5,568 bases of DNA from Bacillota bacterium. Its GTDB lineage: Bacteria; Bacillota; UBA4882; UBA8346. The stretch lies in the NCBI GenBank assembly GCA_003501335.1, contig DNPQ01000600.1, positions 3,903-9,470 of the forward strand, written 5' to 3'. The notes under the pieces were generated by a model. That model saw only the letters and a list, made by a program, of their open reading frames with translations, did not search any database and was not told the origin of the DNA. Of this stretch, positions 1 to 4,682 are shown piece after piece. Every line of letters begins with the position of its first letter. Positions within the stretch are counted from its first letter, which is position 1. Made by a program: the position numbers and the translations under genes.

Positions 1-363
1 AAGTATTTTAGAATTCCTGAACTTCTGCTGGAAATCCAGGATGCAAAGAACGAAAACCGGTATGCCAAATTTATGACGAGACTTCAAAATATTAAGCTTC
101 TGATATTGGATGATATTGGCCTGAAGGCGTACACGCTGGAAGAAAGCCGAGATATTCTTGAAATAACGGAAAATAGATATAACAAGGCTTCCACGGTTTT
201 ATCCGGACAAATCGCCCACTCTAAGTGGTATGAGTTGTTTCCTGATCCCACTATTGCGGATGCGATCATGGACCGGATCATTCATAATTCTTATATCTTG
301 TCTTTGGACTCTAAAAAATCGATGCGGGAGGTGATGGCGGAAAAAGCAATGACTATTCTTTAA
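1..363 (+). CDS. istB: IS21-family helper ATPase IstB, C-terminal part (5' end outside window)
   Basis: The frame is open from base 1 to the TAA at 361-363 and encodes the last 120 residues of what is usually a protein of about 250 residues. The N-terminal half with the Walker A loop lies upstream of the window. Visible: the Walker B strand LLILDDIG (visible residues 33-40), a sensor-like STVLSGQ stretch (64-70, where relatives usually have TSQ), and the family hallmark DPTIADAIMDRIIHNS (82-97), which contains a conserved arginine. IstB is a DnaA/IS21-type AAA+ protein that binds DNA and assists the IstA transposase in target choice and strand transfer. No frameshift or stop is seen in the visible part, so this copy may be intact. 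The internal ATG at 73 is not the start, because homology continues upstream of it to base 1. The assignment rests on motif recognition; IstA should lie further upstream. Confidence 0.9.
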   Translation, partial: KYFRIPELLLEIQDAKNENRYAKFMTRLQNIKLLILDDIGLKAYTLEESRDILEITENRYNKASTVLSGQIAHSKWYELFPDPTIADAIMDRIIHNSYILSLDSKKSMREVMAEKAMTIL

Positions 364-434
364 TTGATTAGATTACAAACTAAATTATTGAAAAAGTAAG
401 CGCATTATCGTAAAATCAAATCTATCGACTAAGT

Positions 435-494
435 GTCCGGATGTTTCCGGTTTAATGTCCGGATGCTTCCGGAATTGCCGTCCGGATATGCCGG
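435..494. repeat. Triple terminal repeats of the IS21-like element
   Basis: Three near-identical units lie head to tail: GTCCGGATGTTTCCGG at 435-450, GTCCGGATGCTTCCGG at 457-472 and GTCCGGATATGCCGG at 480-494, spaced 22 and 23 bases start to start. Each unit is itself an imperfect palindrome (CCGGA...TCCGG). The two-helical-turn spacing suits cooperative binding of a transposase along one face of the DNA, as known for multiple end repeats in IS21. That they bind IstA is an inference from the family. Confidence 0.75.
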
Positions 495-504
495 AATATG
501 CAGA

Positions 505-552
505 TATTGGGTGGCGTTGGTGGGCAGGGGAGTGGAAAAGATAAAAGTGTAA
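505..552 (+). pseudogene. Gene 3' end cut off by the IS21-like insertion (tail copy A)
   Basis: Directly after the putative IS end, one frame reads YWVALVGRGVEKIKV and stops at TAA 550-552. The same peptide pattern recurs at 652-702 and at the end of the longer relic at 1343-1510 (YWVAVIGQGVNKIKV-stop), with conservative changes, so this is the coding frame. The rest of the gene is missing on this side and may lie beyond the left end of the insertion sequence, outside the window. The family is not recognised. A longer ATG-started frame across 498-695 also reads through this stretch but shares no peptide pattern with the other copies, so I do not call it. Confidence 0.5.
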
Positions 553-651
553 TGAGAAAAGGGAAAAAGTACGACCCAATAAATAGGCAGATTTCGGGTT
601 TTATTTGTTTTATTTTACTCTTTTCTTTTTACCATTTTCACTTTATAAATT

Positions 652-702
652 GGCTACTGAGTGGCAATGGTTGGGCGGGTAATGGAGAAAATTAAAGTTT
701 GA
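652..702 (+). pseudogene. Second fragment of the same gene 3' end (tail copy B)
   Basis: The frame reads GY-stop-VAMVGRVMEKIKV-stop, ending at TGA 700-702. It aligns base for base with copy A: both have 40 bases from TAYTGRGTGG to the AAGTKTRAWG motif, and similarity continues to about 716. An internal TGA at 658-660 replaces the Trp codon of the other copies, and an in-frame stop lies just upstream, so this is a dead 3' fragment. It probably arose by local duplication with copy A; only about 90 bases of AT-rich, otherwise featureless DNA separate the two. Confidence 0.45.
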
Positions 703-736
703 AGAGAAAAAGGAATATGCCTTGCTCCGATGCCAA

Positions 737-885
737 CCACGAGTTAAAACTCATGGCTGAAAAAGTTCTTACCGGTTGAAACCGGTATAAGTGCAAATGT
801 AATTGTAGCAGTGAATATTGCATTGGTTTTAAATATCGGTTTTAACCGATAAGGTTTGCCACAGCCATGGGTTTCCAACCCGTGG
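737..885. repeat. Composite palindromic element, copy 1 (REP/BIME-like)
   Basis: Four hairpin-forming arms are arranged symmetrically: outer left 737-759 (starts CCACGAGTTAAAACTC), inner left TACCGGTTGAAACCGGTA at 770-787, inner right TATCGGTTTTAACCGATA at 834-851, and outer right 862-885 (starts CAGCCATGGGTT, ends AACCCGTGG). Each arm folds on itself. Outer left also pairs with outer right, and inner left with inner right. The centre adds an 8-bp stem (796-803 with 817-824, one G.T pair). This resembles bipartite REP sequences mobilised by REP-associated Y1 transposases, but no such transposase gene is in the window. The element ends 44 bases upstream of the DUF6809 gene start. Confidence 0.7.
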
Positions 886-929
886 ATTGGGAGCGGAGCA
901 TTTAAAAGATAGAAAGAAGGCGCATGTCC

Positions 930-1223
930 ATGAAACCCATTCTGGAAGAATTATTTTACGGCCACATCTACCCCTTCGAACGGATCGTTTCCCAAGATCC
1001 TGAATACCGCCCTTTAAACCAAAAAATATCCGATATCCGGAAAACGTTGCAAGAGAAACTTCCGGCGGAAGATTATCAAGCGCTGGAAGAGCTTCTGGAA
1101 TTGTATTGCAATTCAGGCATGCTGGAGTCTGCCGCTTCTTTCAGCTACGGATTTAAGCTCGGCGCTCTGATCATGCTGGAGGTATTGGGTGGAAAAGGAG
1201 AGTTGGTTCGCGGGGAGGAGTAA
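930..1223 (+). CDS. DUF6809-family small protein, function unknown
   Basis: This 97-residue soluble, acidic and mostly helical protein matches my memory of the DUF6809 family of Clostridia: an N-terminal MKPILEELFYGHIYPFE motif, a central DPEYRPLNQKISDIRKTL helix region, and a C-terminal FSYGFKLGALIMLEVL segment. It shows no signal peptide, membrane span or catalytic motif. I chose the ATG at 930 rather than the one at 924: AGAAGG (915-920) is 9 bases from 930 but only 3 from 924, and family members usually begin MKPILE. It appears intact, ending at TAA 1221-1223, and stands alone between a palindromic element and gene relics. Its last residues (VLGGKGELVRGEE) are encoded over the GGTATTGGGTGG tail motif also seen in the relics, but in another frame, so the 3' end may be recombinant. 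No function is known to me. Confidence 0.75.
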   Translation: MKPILEELFYGHIYPFERIVSQDPEYRPLNQKISDIRKTLQEKLPAEDYQALEELLELYCNSGMLESAASFSYGFKLGALIMLEVLGGKGELVRGEE

Positions 1224-1225
1224 AA

Positions 1226-1337
1226 AAGTTTGAAGTCAGAAGGGTTCGTCATATCTGTTCTGTTAGACCGATTCTAGGTGAGTTTTGTTTCAAACTTTGA
1301 TCTTCACATAAGTGAAGTAACTTCACTCTTCAAACTT
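1226..1337. repeat. Small inverted repeats around AAGTTTGAAG / CTTCAAACTT
   Basis: AAGTTTGAAG at 1226-1235, just after the DUF6809 stop, is mirrored exactly by CTTCAAACTT at 1328-1337. Further direct copies sit at 695-704 and 1503-1512, always a fixed distance after a TATTGGG-like gene tail. Between the arms, CTTCAC (1302-1307), GTGAAG (1312-1317) and CTTCAC (1321-1326) can form two alternative hairpins, and 1311-1327 is a near-perfect palindrome (AGTGAAGT-A-ACTTCACT). There is no T-run after the hairpins, so I do not call a terminator. The role is unknown. Confidence 0.5.
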
Positions 1338-1342
1338 CTAAT

Positions 1343-1510
1343 AAGCTGTCCCCGGAAGATAATGAGCTGTTGAAGGAATATGACGATATCTGGTTTCAGC
1401 AGATTTGCCGCAGAGACGAGATGATCTATAGTGCGGCGCTGATGGACGGGATATTACTTGGGTATTGGGTGGCAGTAATTGGCCAGGGAGTAAATAAAAT
1501 AAAAGTTTGA
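1343..1510 (+). pseudogene. Relic of an unrecognised small protein gene (tail copy D)
   Basis: One frame, open from 1316 and protein-like from 1343, encodes about 55 residues. These include LSPEDNELLKEYDDIWFQQ, then CRRDEMIYSAALMDGILLG, ending YWVAVIGQGVNKIKV at TGA 1508-1510. There is no usable start codon or ribosome binding site, and the sequence just upstream is the inverted-repeat cluster, so the 5' part is lost. The composition (helical, charged, Gly-Leu-Gly near the end) is close in style to DUF6809 proteins. However, the C-terminal frame differs from that of the intact neighbour, so I treat it as a separate family. Copies A and B are fragments of the same family. An alternative is a short live gene with an unusual start near 1316, which I think unlikely. 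Confidence 0.5.
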
Positions 1511-1524
1511 AGTGTGAAATAAAA

Positions 1525-1584
1525 CCATAGAGAATCAAAACTCTCTGGGGCGCACTGATCAATTTTACCCATGGATTGGGGAGC
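1525..1584. repeat. Decayed fragment of the composite palindromic element
   Basis: Positions 1525-1548 form a hairpin-like arm (CCATAGAG...CTCTCTGG, one mismatch) in the style of the outer arm. Positions 1567-1584 (ACCCATGGATTGGGGAGC) closely match the end of the outer right arm and its flank in copy 1 (879-895). The inner arms are missing. This looks like an internally deleted third copy directly preceding copy 2. The call rests on visual similarity only. Confidence 0.35.
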
Positions 1585-1598
1585 CGATAATGAATGCC

Positions 1599-1766
1599 AG
1601 CCACGAGTTAAAACTCATGGCTAGAAGCTACCTTACCGGTTAAAACCGGTAAAAATGCGAGTACATCAAAACGTATTATTTTGAGGCGACAAATAATACA
1701 GGAGAAAATTTTAATATCGGTTTTAACCGATAAGACTTATTACAGCCATGGGTTTTTAACCCGTGG
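1599..1766. repeat. Composite palindromic element, copy 2 (REP/BIME-like)
   Basis: The architecture matches copy 1: outer left 1599-1622 (core CCACGAGTTAAAACTCATGG, identical to copy 1), inner left TTACCGGTTAAAACCGGTAA at 1633-1652, inner right TATCGGTTTTAACCGATA at 1715-1732 (identical to copy 1), and outer right 1743-1766. The centre is longer and different in sequence, but again folds: GTATTATTT (1673-1681) pairs perfectly with AAATAATAC (1691-1699). Conserved arms around a non-conserved but foldable centre argue for a mobile or structured element rather than chance. The mobilising enzyme, if any, is not in the window. Confidence 0.7.
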
Positions 1767-1805
1767 ATTGAAATCAAAGCAAAACCAAAAACCATTTCCT
1801 TTTTA

Positions 1806-1875
1806 TTCCACGATAACCTTATGACATGGGGTATTAACCCGTGCTTGGGGAATGGATTGACAATCATGGATTGAG
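1806..1875. repeat. Degenerate outer arm and tail repeats of the palindromic element
   Basis: ACATGGGGTATTAACCCGTG at 1824-1843 resembles the outer right arm, preceded at 1808-1817 by a CCACGATAAC piece like an outer left arm. The flank motif ATGGATTGA follows twice (1852-1860 and 1866-1874), matching the GTGGATTGR that follows each intact outer right arm. This suggests repeated insertion or duplication with decay. It could partly be chance similarity. Confidence 0.35.
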
Positions 1876-2136
1876 GACGAATGGAATAAAGGAGAAGAAA
1901 CTCCTTGCTCTCAATAAACAAAACAATCGTACCCCCATGGTAAAGAGGAAACATTCTTATGCAATCGATGCCTTAAGAGAGAATCTGCTTCAGCGGTGAT
2001 TTATTGATGAAAGTAGAGCAAACAAAAATACTCTTTTTCACGCTTTAAGACTTTAGGCCTTGAATTTAACTGCTAATTTTACCCTTTGATATTTTCTCTT
2101 TTCACTAATTAACTGCAAATATAAAAGGAACCTGCA
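1876..2136. other. AT-rich stretch without a supportable gene
   Basis: I see no convincing gene, RNA or terminator here. A small hairpin (AAGGAG 1889-1894 with CTCCTT 1901-1906) has no T-run. A 20-codon frame from ATG 1937 to TGA 1999 (MVKRKHSYAIDALRENLLQR) continues protein-like for some 18 codons after the stop, but lacks a ribosome binding site. It could be another gene scrap. Bases 2040-2120 are very AT-rich and could hold the old promoter of the relic that follows, but no clear -35/-10 pair stands out. Confidence 0.4.
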
Positions 2137-2841
2137 ATGACCTTATCTCCGGCTACCGCACCACGTTGCGTGGATACCTGCAACCTTTCGGCTACAAACA
2201 CCCATTACACATACTACGATAACCTTTGAGCGACTGCCACTGAAACTTAGGTGTCTACCTGCAACCTCTCGGCTGCAAACAAACCTTTTCGCTCCCGTGA
2301 CAATCTAGGCTCGACTGCCACCGATAAGTTTCCCTACCGCGACGATTTATTCAACCGCCGCAATAAGTTGGCCCACCGATAACAATCTTCGCTCAGACCG
2401 GTATGGATCCATCGTACGCTTGCGCGCACAAACTTGCTAAACGAACCCATACCGATCAGTTGCTCGACTGATAACAACCCTTTTGGTTTAAGAAAAAGCC
2501 GTTATCAATCTGCGCCTCGGCCACTGCAAATCCCATATATAGAATGACCGGTAGAAGGTTTTTTAATCATGGAAATATTAGCCATTTTTTATGGCGGTGA
2601 TAATGCGGATGCAAGCATATGGCCTCAAAGCCAGTATCGCTTTCCACACTACCTATTAGGGGACTTCACTTCAAGCCGGGATGAATTTTTTTGACCCGTA
2701 GACACTAAATAAGCCGGGAGAATTGTGGATGAGATTGAATCATCAGGGGATGAAATTTTGGAAATGAGAGAGGAAATCGAATCTGTCGGAGATTAAATCG
2801 AATCAAACCGGAAAGAAATGAGTCTTGTGAAAAGCGGCTAG
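2137..2841 (+). pseudogene. Decayed gene for a protein with 13-14-residue repeats
   Basis: An ATG at 2137 follows AAAAGGAA (2123-2130). Its frame stays protein-like over about 700 bases but is broken by stops at 2227, 2248, 2380, 2545, 2692, 2710, 2794 and finally 2839. The translation shows a periodic motif: TCNLSATNT, YDNL-stop-ATATET, TCNLSAANK, RDNLGSTATDK, RDDLFNRRNK. Its leucine codons fall at 2185, 2224, 2266, 2305 and 2347 (13, 14, 13, 14 codons apart). The next unit (DNNLRS, CTT 2387) is shifted by +1. Near the end, EIESSGDEI (from 2731) and EIESVGD-stop-I (from 2773) repeat with an exact 14-codon period. Between these lies a short open piece, MEILAIFYGGDNADASIWPQ (2569-2628). The pattern recalls 14-residue DLPATLTVRxxxSS-type repeat proteins of Firmicutes, whose role is unclear to me; that link is tentative. 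A structured RNA is the main alternative. Confidence 0.5.
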
Positions 2842-2938
2842 TAAACGTCAGTTAAGCTGCTCCTTTAAAAATTGAATTTTCTAAAACATGGGCATTGCCT
2901 GAAATGAAAGCAAAAAATGCAATTTTAAATGAGCCAAC

Positions 2939-2971
2939 AACCACCTTGCTCCAGGTGGTTTTTACTTTTTG
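2939..2971 (+). terminator. Intrinsic terminator
   Basis: A perfect 8-bp stem (AACCACCT 2939-2946 with AGGTGGTT 2953-2960) closes a 6-base loop (TGCTCC) and runs into TTTTACTTTTTG. The T-run is only on the + side, so it stops rightward transcription. It lies about 100 bases after the end of the decayed repeat gene and 170 bases before the transporter operon, insulating the two. An attenuator role for the operon is possible, but no alternative antiterminator pairing was seen. Confidence 0.8.
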
Positions 2972-3013
2972 TTCAAAAAATAAAAATAAAAAGTAGCAGG
3001 AAAAATCAATTTT

Positions 3014-3041
3014 TTAACGTAAACTATATGTTATTTATACC
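3014..3041 (+). promoter_or_regulatory. Possible promoter of the ABC transporter operon
   Basis: TTAACG (3014-3019) and TATACC (3036-3041) are 16 bases apart in an AT-rich stretch between the terminator and the first operon gene. Each is a moderate match to the housekeeping -35 and -10 consensus. The position is right, since the upstream terminator implies a new start of transcription here, but the exact boxes are uncertain. Confidence 0.25.
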
Positions 3042-3101
3042 AGAAAATAAAATAATGATCAGTTATTTCTAGCCCTGAAAATGGGTGAACATTACATAAA
3101 T

Positions 3102-3121
3102 CTTCCGAATTGAATCGGGAG
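3102..3121 (+). other. Leader hairpin just upstream of the operon start
   Basis: CTTCCGA (3102-3108) pairs with TCGGGAG (3115-3121) through 7 base pairs including one G.U, with a 6-base loop. It ends 9 bases before the AAGGTGA ribosome binding site (3131-3137) of the ATPase gene. It could stabilise the leader or bind a regulator. I recognise no riboswitch or T-box here. Confidence 0.3.
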
Positions 3122-3141
3122 TGTGAGGATAAGGTGAATCA

Positions 3142-3867
3142 ATGATTACAATTGAAAACGTTGAAAAACATTTCGGACATCTACATGTGCTTAAGAATAT
3201 TAATCTTCATGTAAAGTCCGGCGAAAAATTGGTGGTAATCGGTCCCAGCGGTTCGGGGAAGAGCACTTTGATTCGTTGTATCAATATGTTGGAAAGACCC
3301 AGCCATGGGCGGGTCGTCGTTGATGGAGTGGAAGTTACCGCTCATAAAGCAGAGGTCCAAAAAGTGCGTCAGTCGGTTGGTATGGTTTTTCAGCAATTTA
3401 ATTTGTACCCTCATAAAACAGTGTTGGAAAACTTAACTTTGGCTCCGATTTTAATCCAGAAAAAGTCTCCAAAAGAAGCCGAGGAGACCGGTATGGCTTT
3501 TCTGGAACGAGTGGGCCTTAAGGCAAAGGCCGGAGCTTACCCTTCGCAACTTTCGGGTGGCCAGCAACAGAGGGTTGCTATTGCCAGGGCCCTAAATATG
3601 CATCCGAAAATTATGTTATTTGATGAGCCGACATCAGCTCTTGATCCGGAGATGATTCAAGAAGTCCTCGATGTTATGACAGGTTTAGCCCATGATGGAA
3701 TTACCATGGTGGTGGTTACCCATGAAATGGGCTTTGCCCGGGAAGTAGCCGATCGGGTTATTTTTATGGACGATGGAAAGATCCTGGAAGATGGTTCCCC
3801 GGAGCATTTCTTTAAAAATCCGACCCAGGAACGGACGAAGCAGTTTTTAAGCCGTATTTTACGGTAA
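3142..3867 (+). CDS. glnQ: Polar amino-acid ABC transporter ATP-binding protein, GlnQ-like
   Basis: This 241-residue cytoplasmic ATPase is full length for its family and powers uptake of a polar amino acid. All ABC motifs are present: Walker A GPSGSGKST (residues 34-42), Q-loop MVFQQF (81-86), signature LSGGQQQR (137-144), Walker B IMLFDEPTSALD (157-168) and the H-switch in VTHEMGFA (H194). The sequence IENVEKHFGHLHVLKNINL at the start and DDGKILEDGSP near the end are typical of the GlnQ/HisP/ArtP subgroup. The start ATG at 3142 follows AAGGTGA (3131-3137) by 4 bases. It is the first gene of an operon with a binding protein and two permeases, the same order as Bacillus glnQHMP. The symbol reflects subgroup and gene order; the actual substrate could be glutamine, glutamate, aspartate or another polar amino acid. 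Confidence 0.93.
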   Translation: MITIENVEKHFGHLHVLKNINLHVKSGEKLVVIGPSGSGKSTLIRCINMLERPSHGRVVVDGVEVTAHKAEVQKVRQSVGMVFQQFNLYPHKTVLENLTLAPILIQKKSPKEAEETGMAFLERVGLKAKAGAYPSQLSGGQQQRVAIARALNMHPKIMLFDEPTSALDPEMIQEVLDVMTGLAHDGITMVVVTHEMGFAREVADRVIFMDDGKILEDGSPEHFFKNPTQERTKQFLSRILR

Positions 3868-3877
3868 TATAAATAAT

Positions 3878-3884
3878 AGGAGGT
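3878..3884 (+). promoter_or_regulatory. Strong ribosome binding site of the binding-protein gene
   Basis: AGGAGGT lies 5 bases before the ATG at 3890 and is the best ribosome binding site in the window. It fits the need to make the extracytoplasmic binding protein in excess over the ATPase and permeases. Confidence 0.8.
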
Positions 3885-3889
3885 CTCCC

Positions 3890-4681
3890 ATGAAAAAAAT
3901 GTTTGTTTTGCTTGGCTCAATGGTTTTACTTGCAAGTTTAGTCGCTGGATCGTGTTTCGCTGTTGCCTCGGATAGTCCTGATATCAAAGCTATCAAAGAA
4001 CATGGTGTACTGAGAGTTGGAGTGAAGGTGGATGTGCCGAAATTTGGGTACAGGGATCCGAAAACCGATAAGATAGACGGCTTTGAAGTCGATATTGCCA
4101 AGGCTATCGCTCAGAAAATTTTAGGCAAAAAAAGCAAGATCGATTTACAGGCTGTAAACGCCAAAACCCGTGGTCCATTACTTGATAATGGAGAAGTGGA
4201 TTTGGTCATCGCCACCTTTACCATTACGGATGAACGCAAAAAAAGTTATAATTTCTCCGATCCTTATTTCACCGATGGTGTAGGGCTGCTGGTTAAAAAA
4301 GCTGCGAAAATTAAAAGTCTTAAAGATTTAAACGGTAAAAAAATTGGGGTCGCCCAGAGCTCTACTTCACAGAAAGCAGTTCAAGATGAAGCCGATAAAC
4401 TTGGCATTAAAGTCGACTTTTTATCCTATGCAACGTATCCCGAAATCAAAGCGGCATTAGATTCCGGTCGGGTCGATTGTTTTTCGGTTGACGCCTCCAT
4501 TCTCAATGGTTATTTGGATAAATCCACAATGATACTACCGGATCGTTTTAGTCCCCAAAACTATGGTGTGGCCTCGAAAAAAGGCAATGATGGTTTAGCC
4601 CAAATAGTCAATGAAACAATTAATCAGATGAAAAGCTCCGGACAAATTGATAAGTTCATAAAGAAATGGAAACTAAAATAA
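3890..4681 (+). CDS. glnH: Extracytoplasmic polar amino-acid-binding protein (SBP_bac_3 family)
   Basis: This 263-residue precursor has an N-terminal signal (MKK, then a hydrophobic stretch, residues 5-20) followed by a periplasmic-binding-protein type II fold. The mature part begins with IKAIKEHGVLRVGVKVDVPKF, typical of the GlnH/PEB1 group. Landmarks are GFEVDIAKAIA (64-74), TITDERKKSYNFSDPYF (111-127), whose R116 aligns with the ligand carboxylate-binding arginine, SST 157-159, and SVDAS (199-203), whose D201 aligns with the residue that binds the ligand amino group. Overall it reminds me most of glutamate/aspartate or glutamine binders, so glnH is a family-level symbol. C22 in VAGSC fits a loose lipobox, so the protein may be lipid-anchored as usual in Gram-positives, or cleaved further on. 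It lies 22 bases after the ATPase gene and 1 base before the permease gene. Confidence 0.92.
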   Translation: MKKMFVLLGSMVLLASLVAGSCFAVASDSPDIKAIKEHGVLRVGVKVDVPKFGYRDPKTDKIDGFEVDIAKAIAQKILGKKSKIDLQAVNAKTRGPLLDNGEVDLVIATFTITDERKKSYNFSDPYFTDGVGLLVKKAAKIKSLKDLNGKKIGVAQSSTSQKAVQDEADKLGIKVDFLSYATYPEIKAALDSGRVDCFSVDASILNGYLDKSTMILPDRFSPQNYGVASKKGNDGLAQIVNETINQMKSSGQIDKFIKKWKLK

Positions 4682-4682
4682 A

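Larger units (their letters stand above)
1..502 (+). mobile_element. Right end of an IS21-like insertion sequence
   Basis: The stretch contains the istB 3' half, about 70 bases of AT-rich spacer, then three tandem copies of a CCGGAT..CCGG terminal repeat. IS21 elements typically run 5'-TG to CA-3' and carry multiple repeats at their ends. The CA at 501-502 just after the last repeat is therefore the probable outer end. Independent support: similarity to two other local copies of a gene tail (652-702 and 1460-1510) begins immediately after this point, at about 503-505. The left end and istA are outside the window, so target duplication cannot be checked here. The exact boundary is an inference. 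Confidence 0.75.

Noticed and set aside
84..579. - strand ORFs at 84-281 and 385-579
   Set aside because: The first is a shadow of istB. The second crosses the IS terminal repeats and the tail relic and has no protein-like features.
573..612. Terminator-like ACCC...GGGTTTTATTTG
   Set aside because: The stem is only 4 bp with a loop of about 18 bases, too weak to call.
498..695. 65-codon + strand ORF starting at the IS end
   Set aside because: It starts inside the IS terminus, lacks a ribosome binding site, and shares no peptide with the other tail copies. The alternative frame (YWVA...KIKV) is the conserved one.
1338..1604. 88-codon - strand ORF
   Set aside because: Antisense to the small-protein relic and the palindromic arms, with no recognisable domain. 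The + strand frame is the protein-like one.
737..1766. CRISPR array
   Set aside because: The repeats are palindromic arms in two symmetric clusters about 860 bases apart, not evenly spaced direct repeats with unique spacers, and there are no cas genes.
1676..1954. 92-codon - strand ORF
   Set aside because: It reads through the right half of the palindromic element and AT-rich DNA, with no ribosome binding site and no family resemblance.
1937..1999. 20-codon ORF MVKRKHSYAIDALRENLLQR
   Set aside because: There is no ribosome binding site and it is too short to support; it is mentioned only as a possible gene scrap.
2972..3141. Riboswitch or T-box in the operon leader
   Set aside because: Only short hairpins are present. 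I see no T-box motif, specifier loop or known aptamer core, and no terminator between the leader and the ATPase start.
3181..4101. - strand ORFs at 3181-3414, 3657-3935 and 3859-4101
   Set aside because: These are shadows of the ATPase and binding-protein genes, whose + strand frames are unequivocal.
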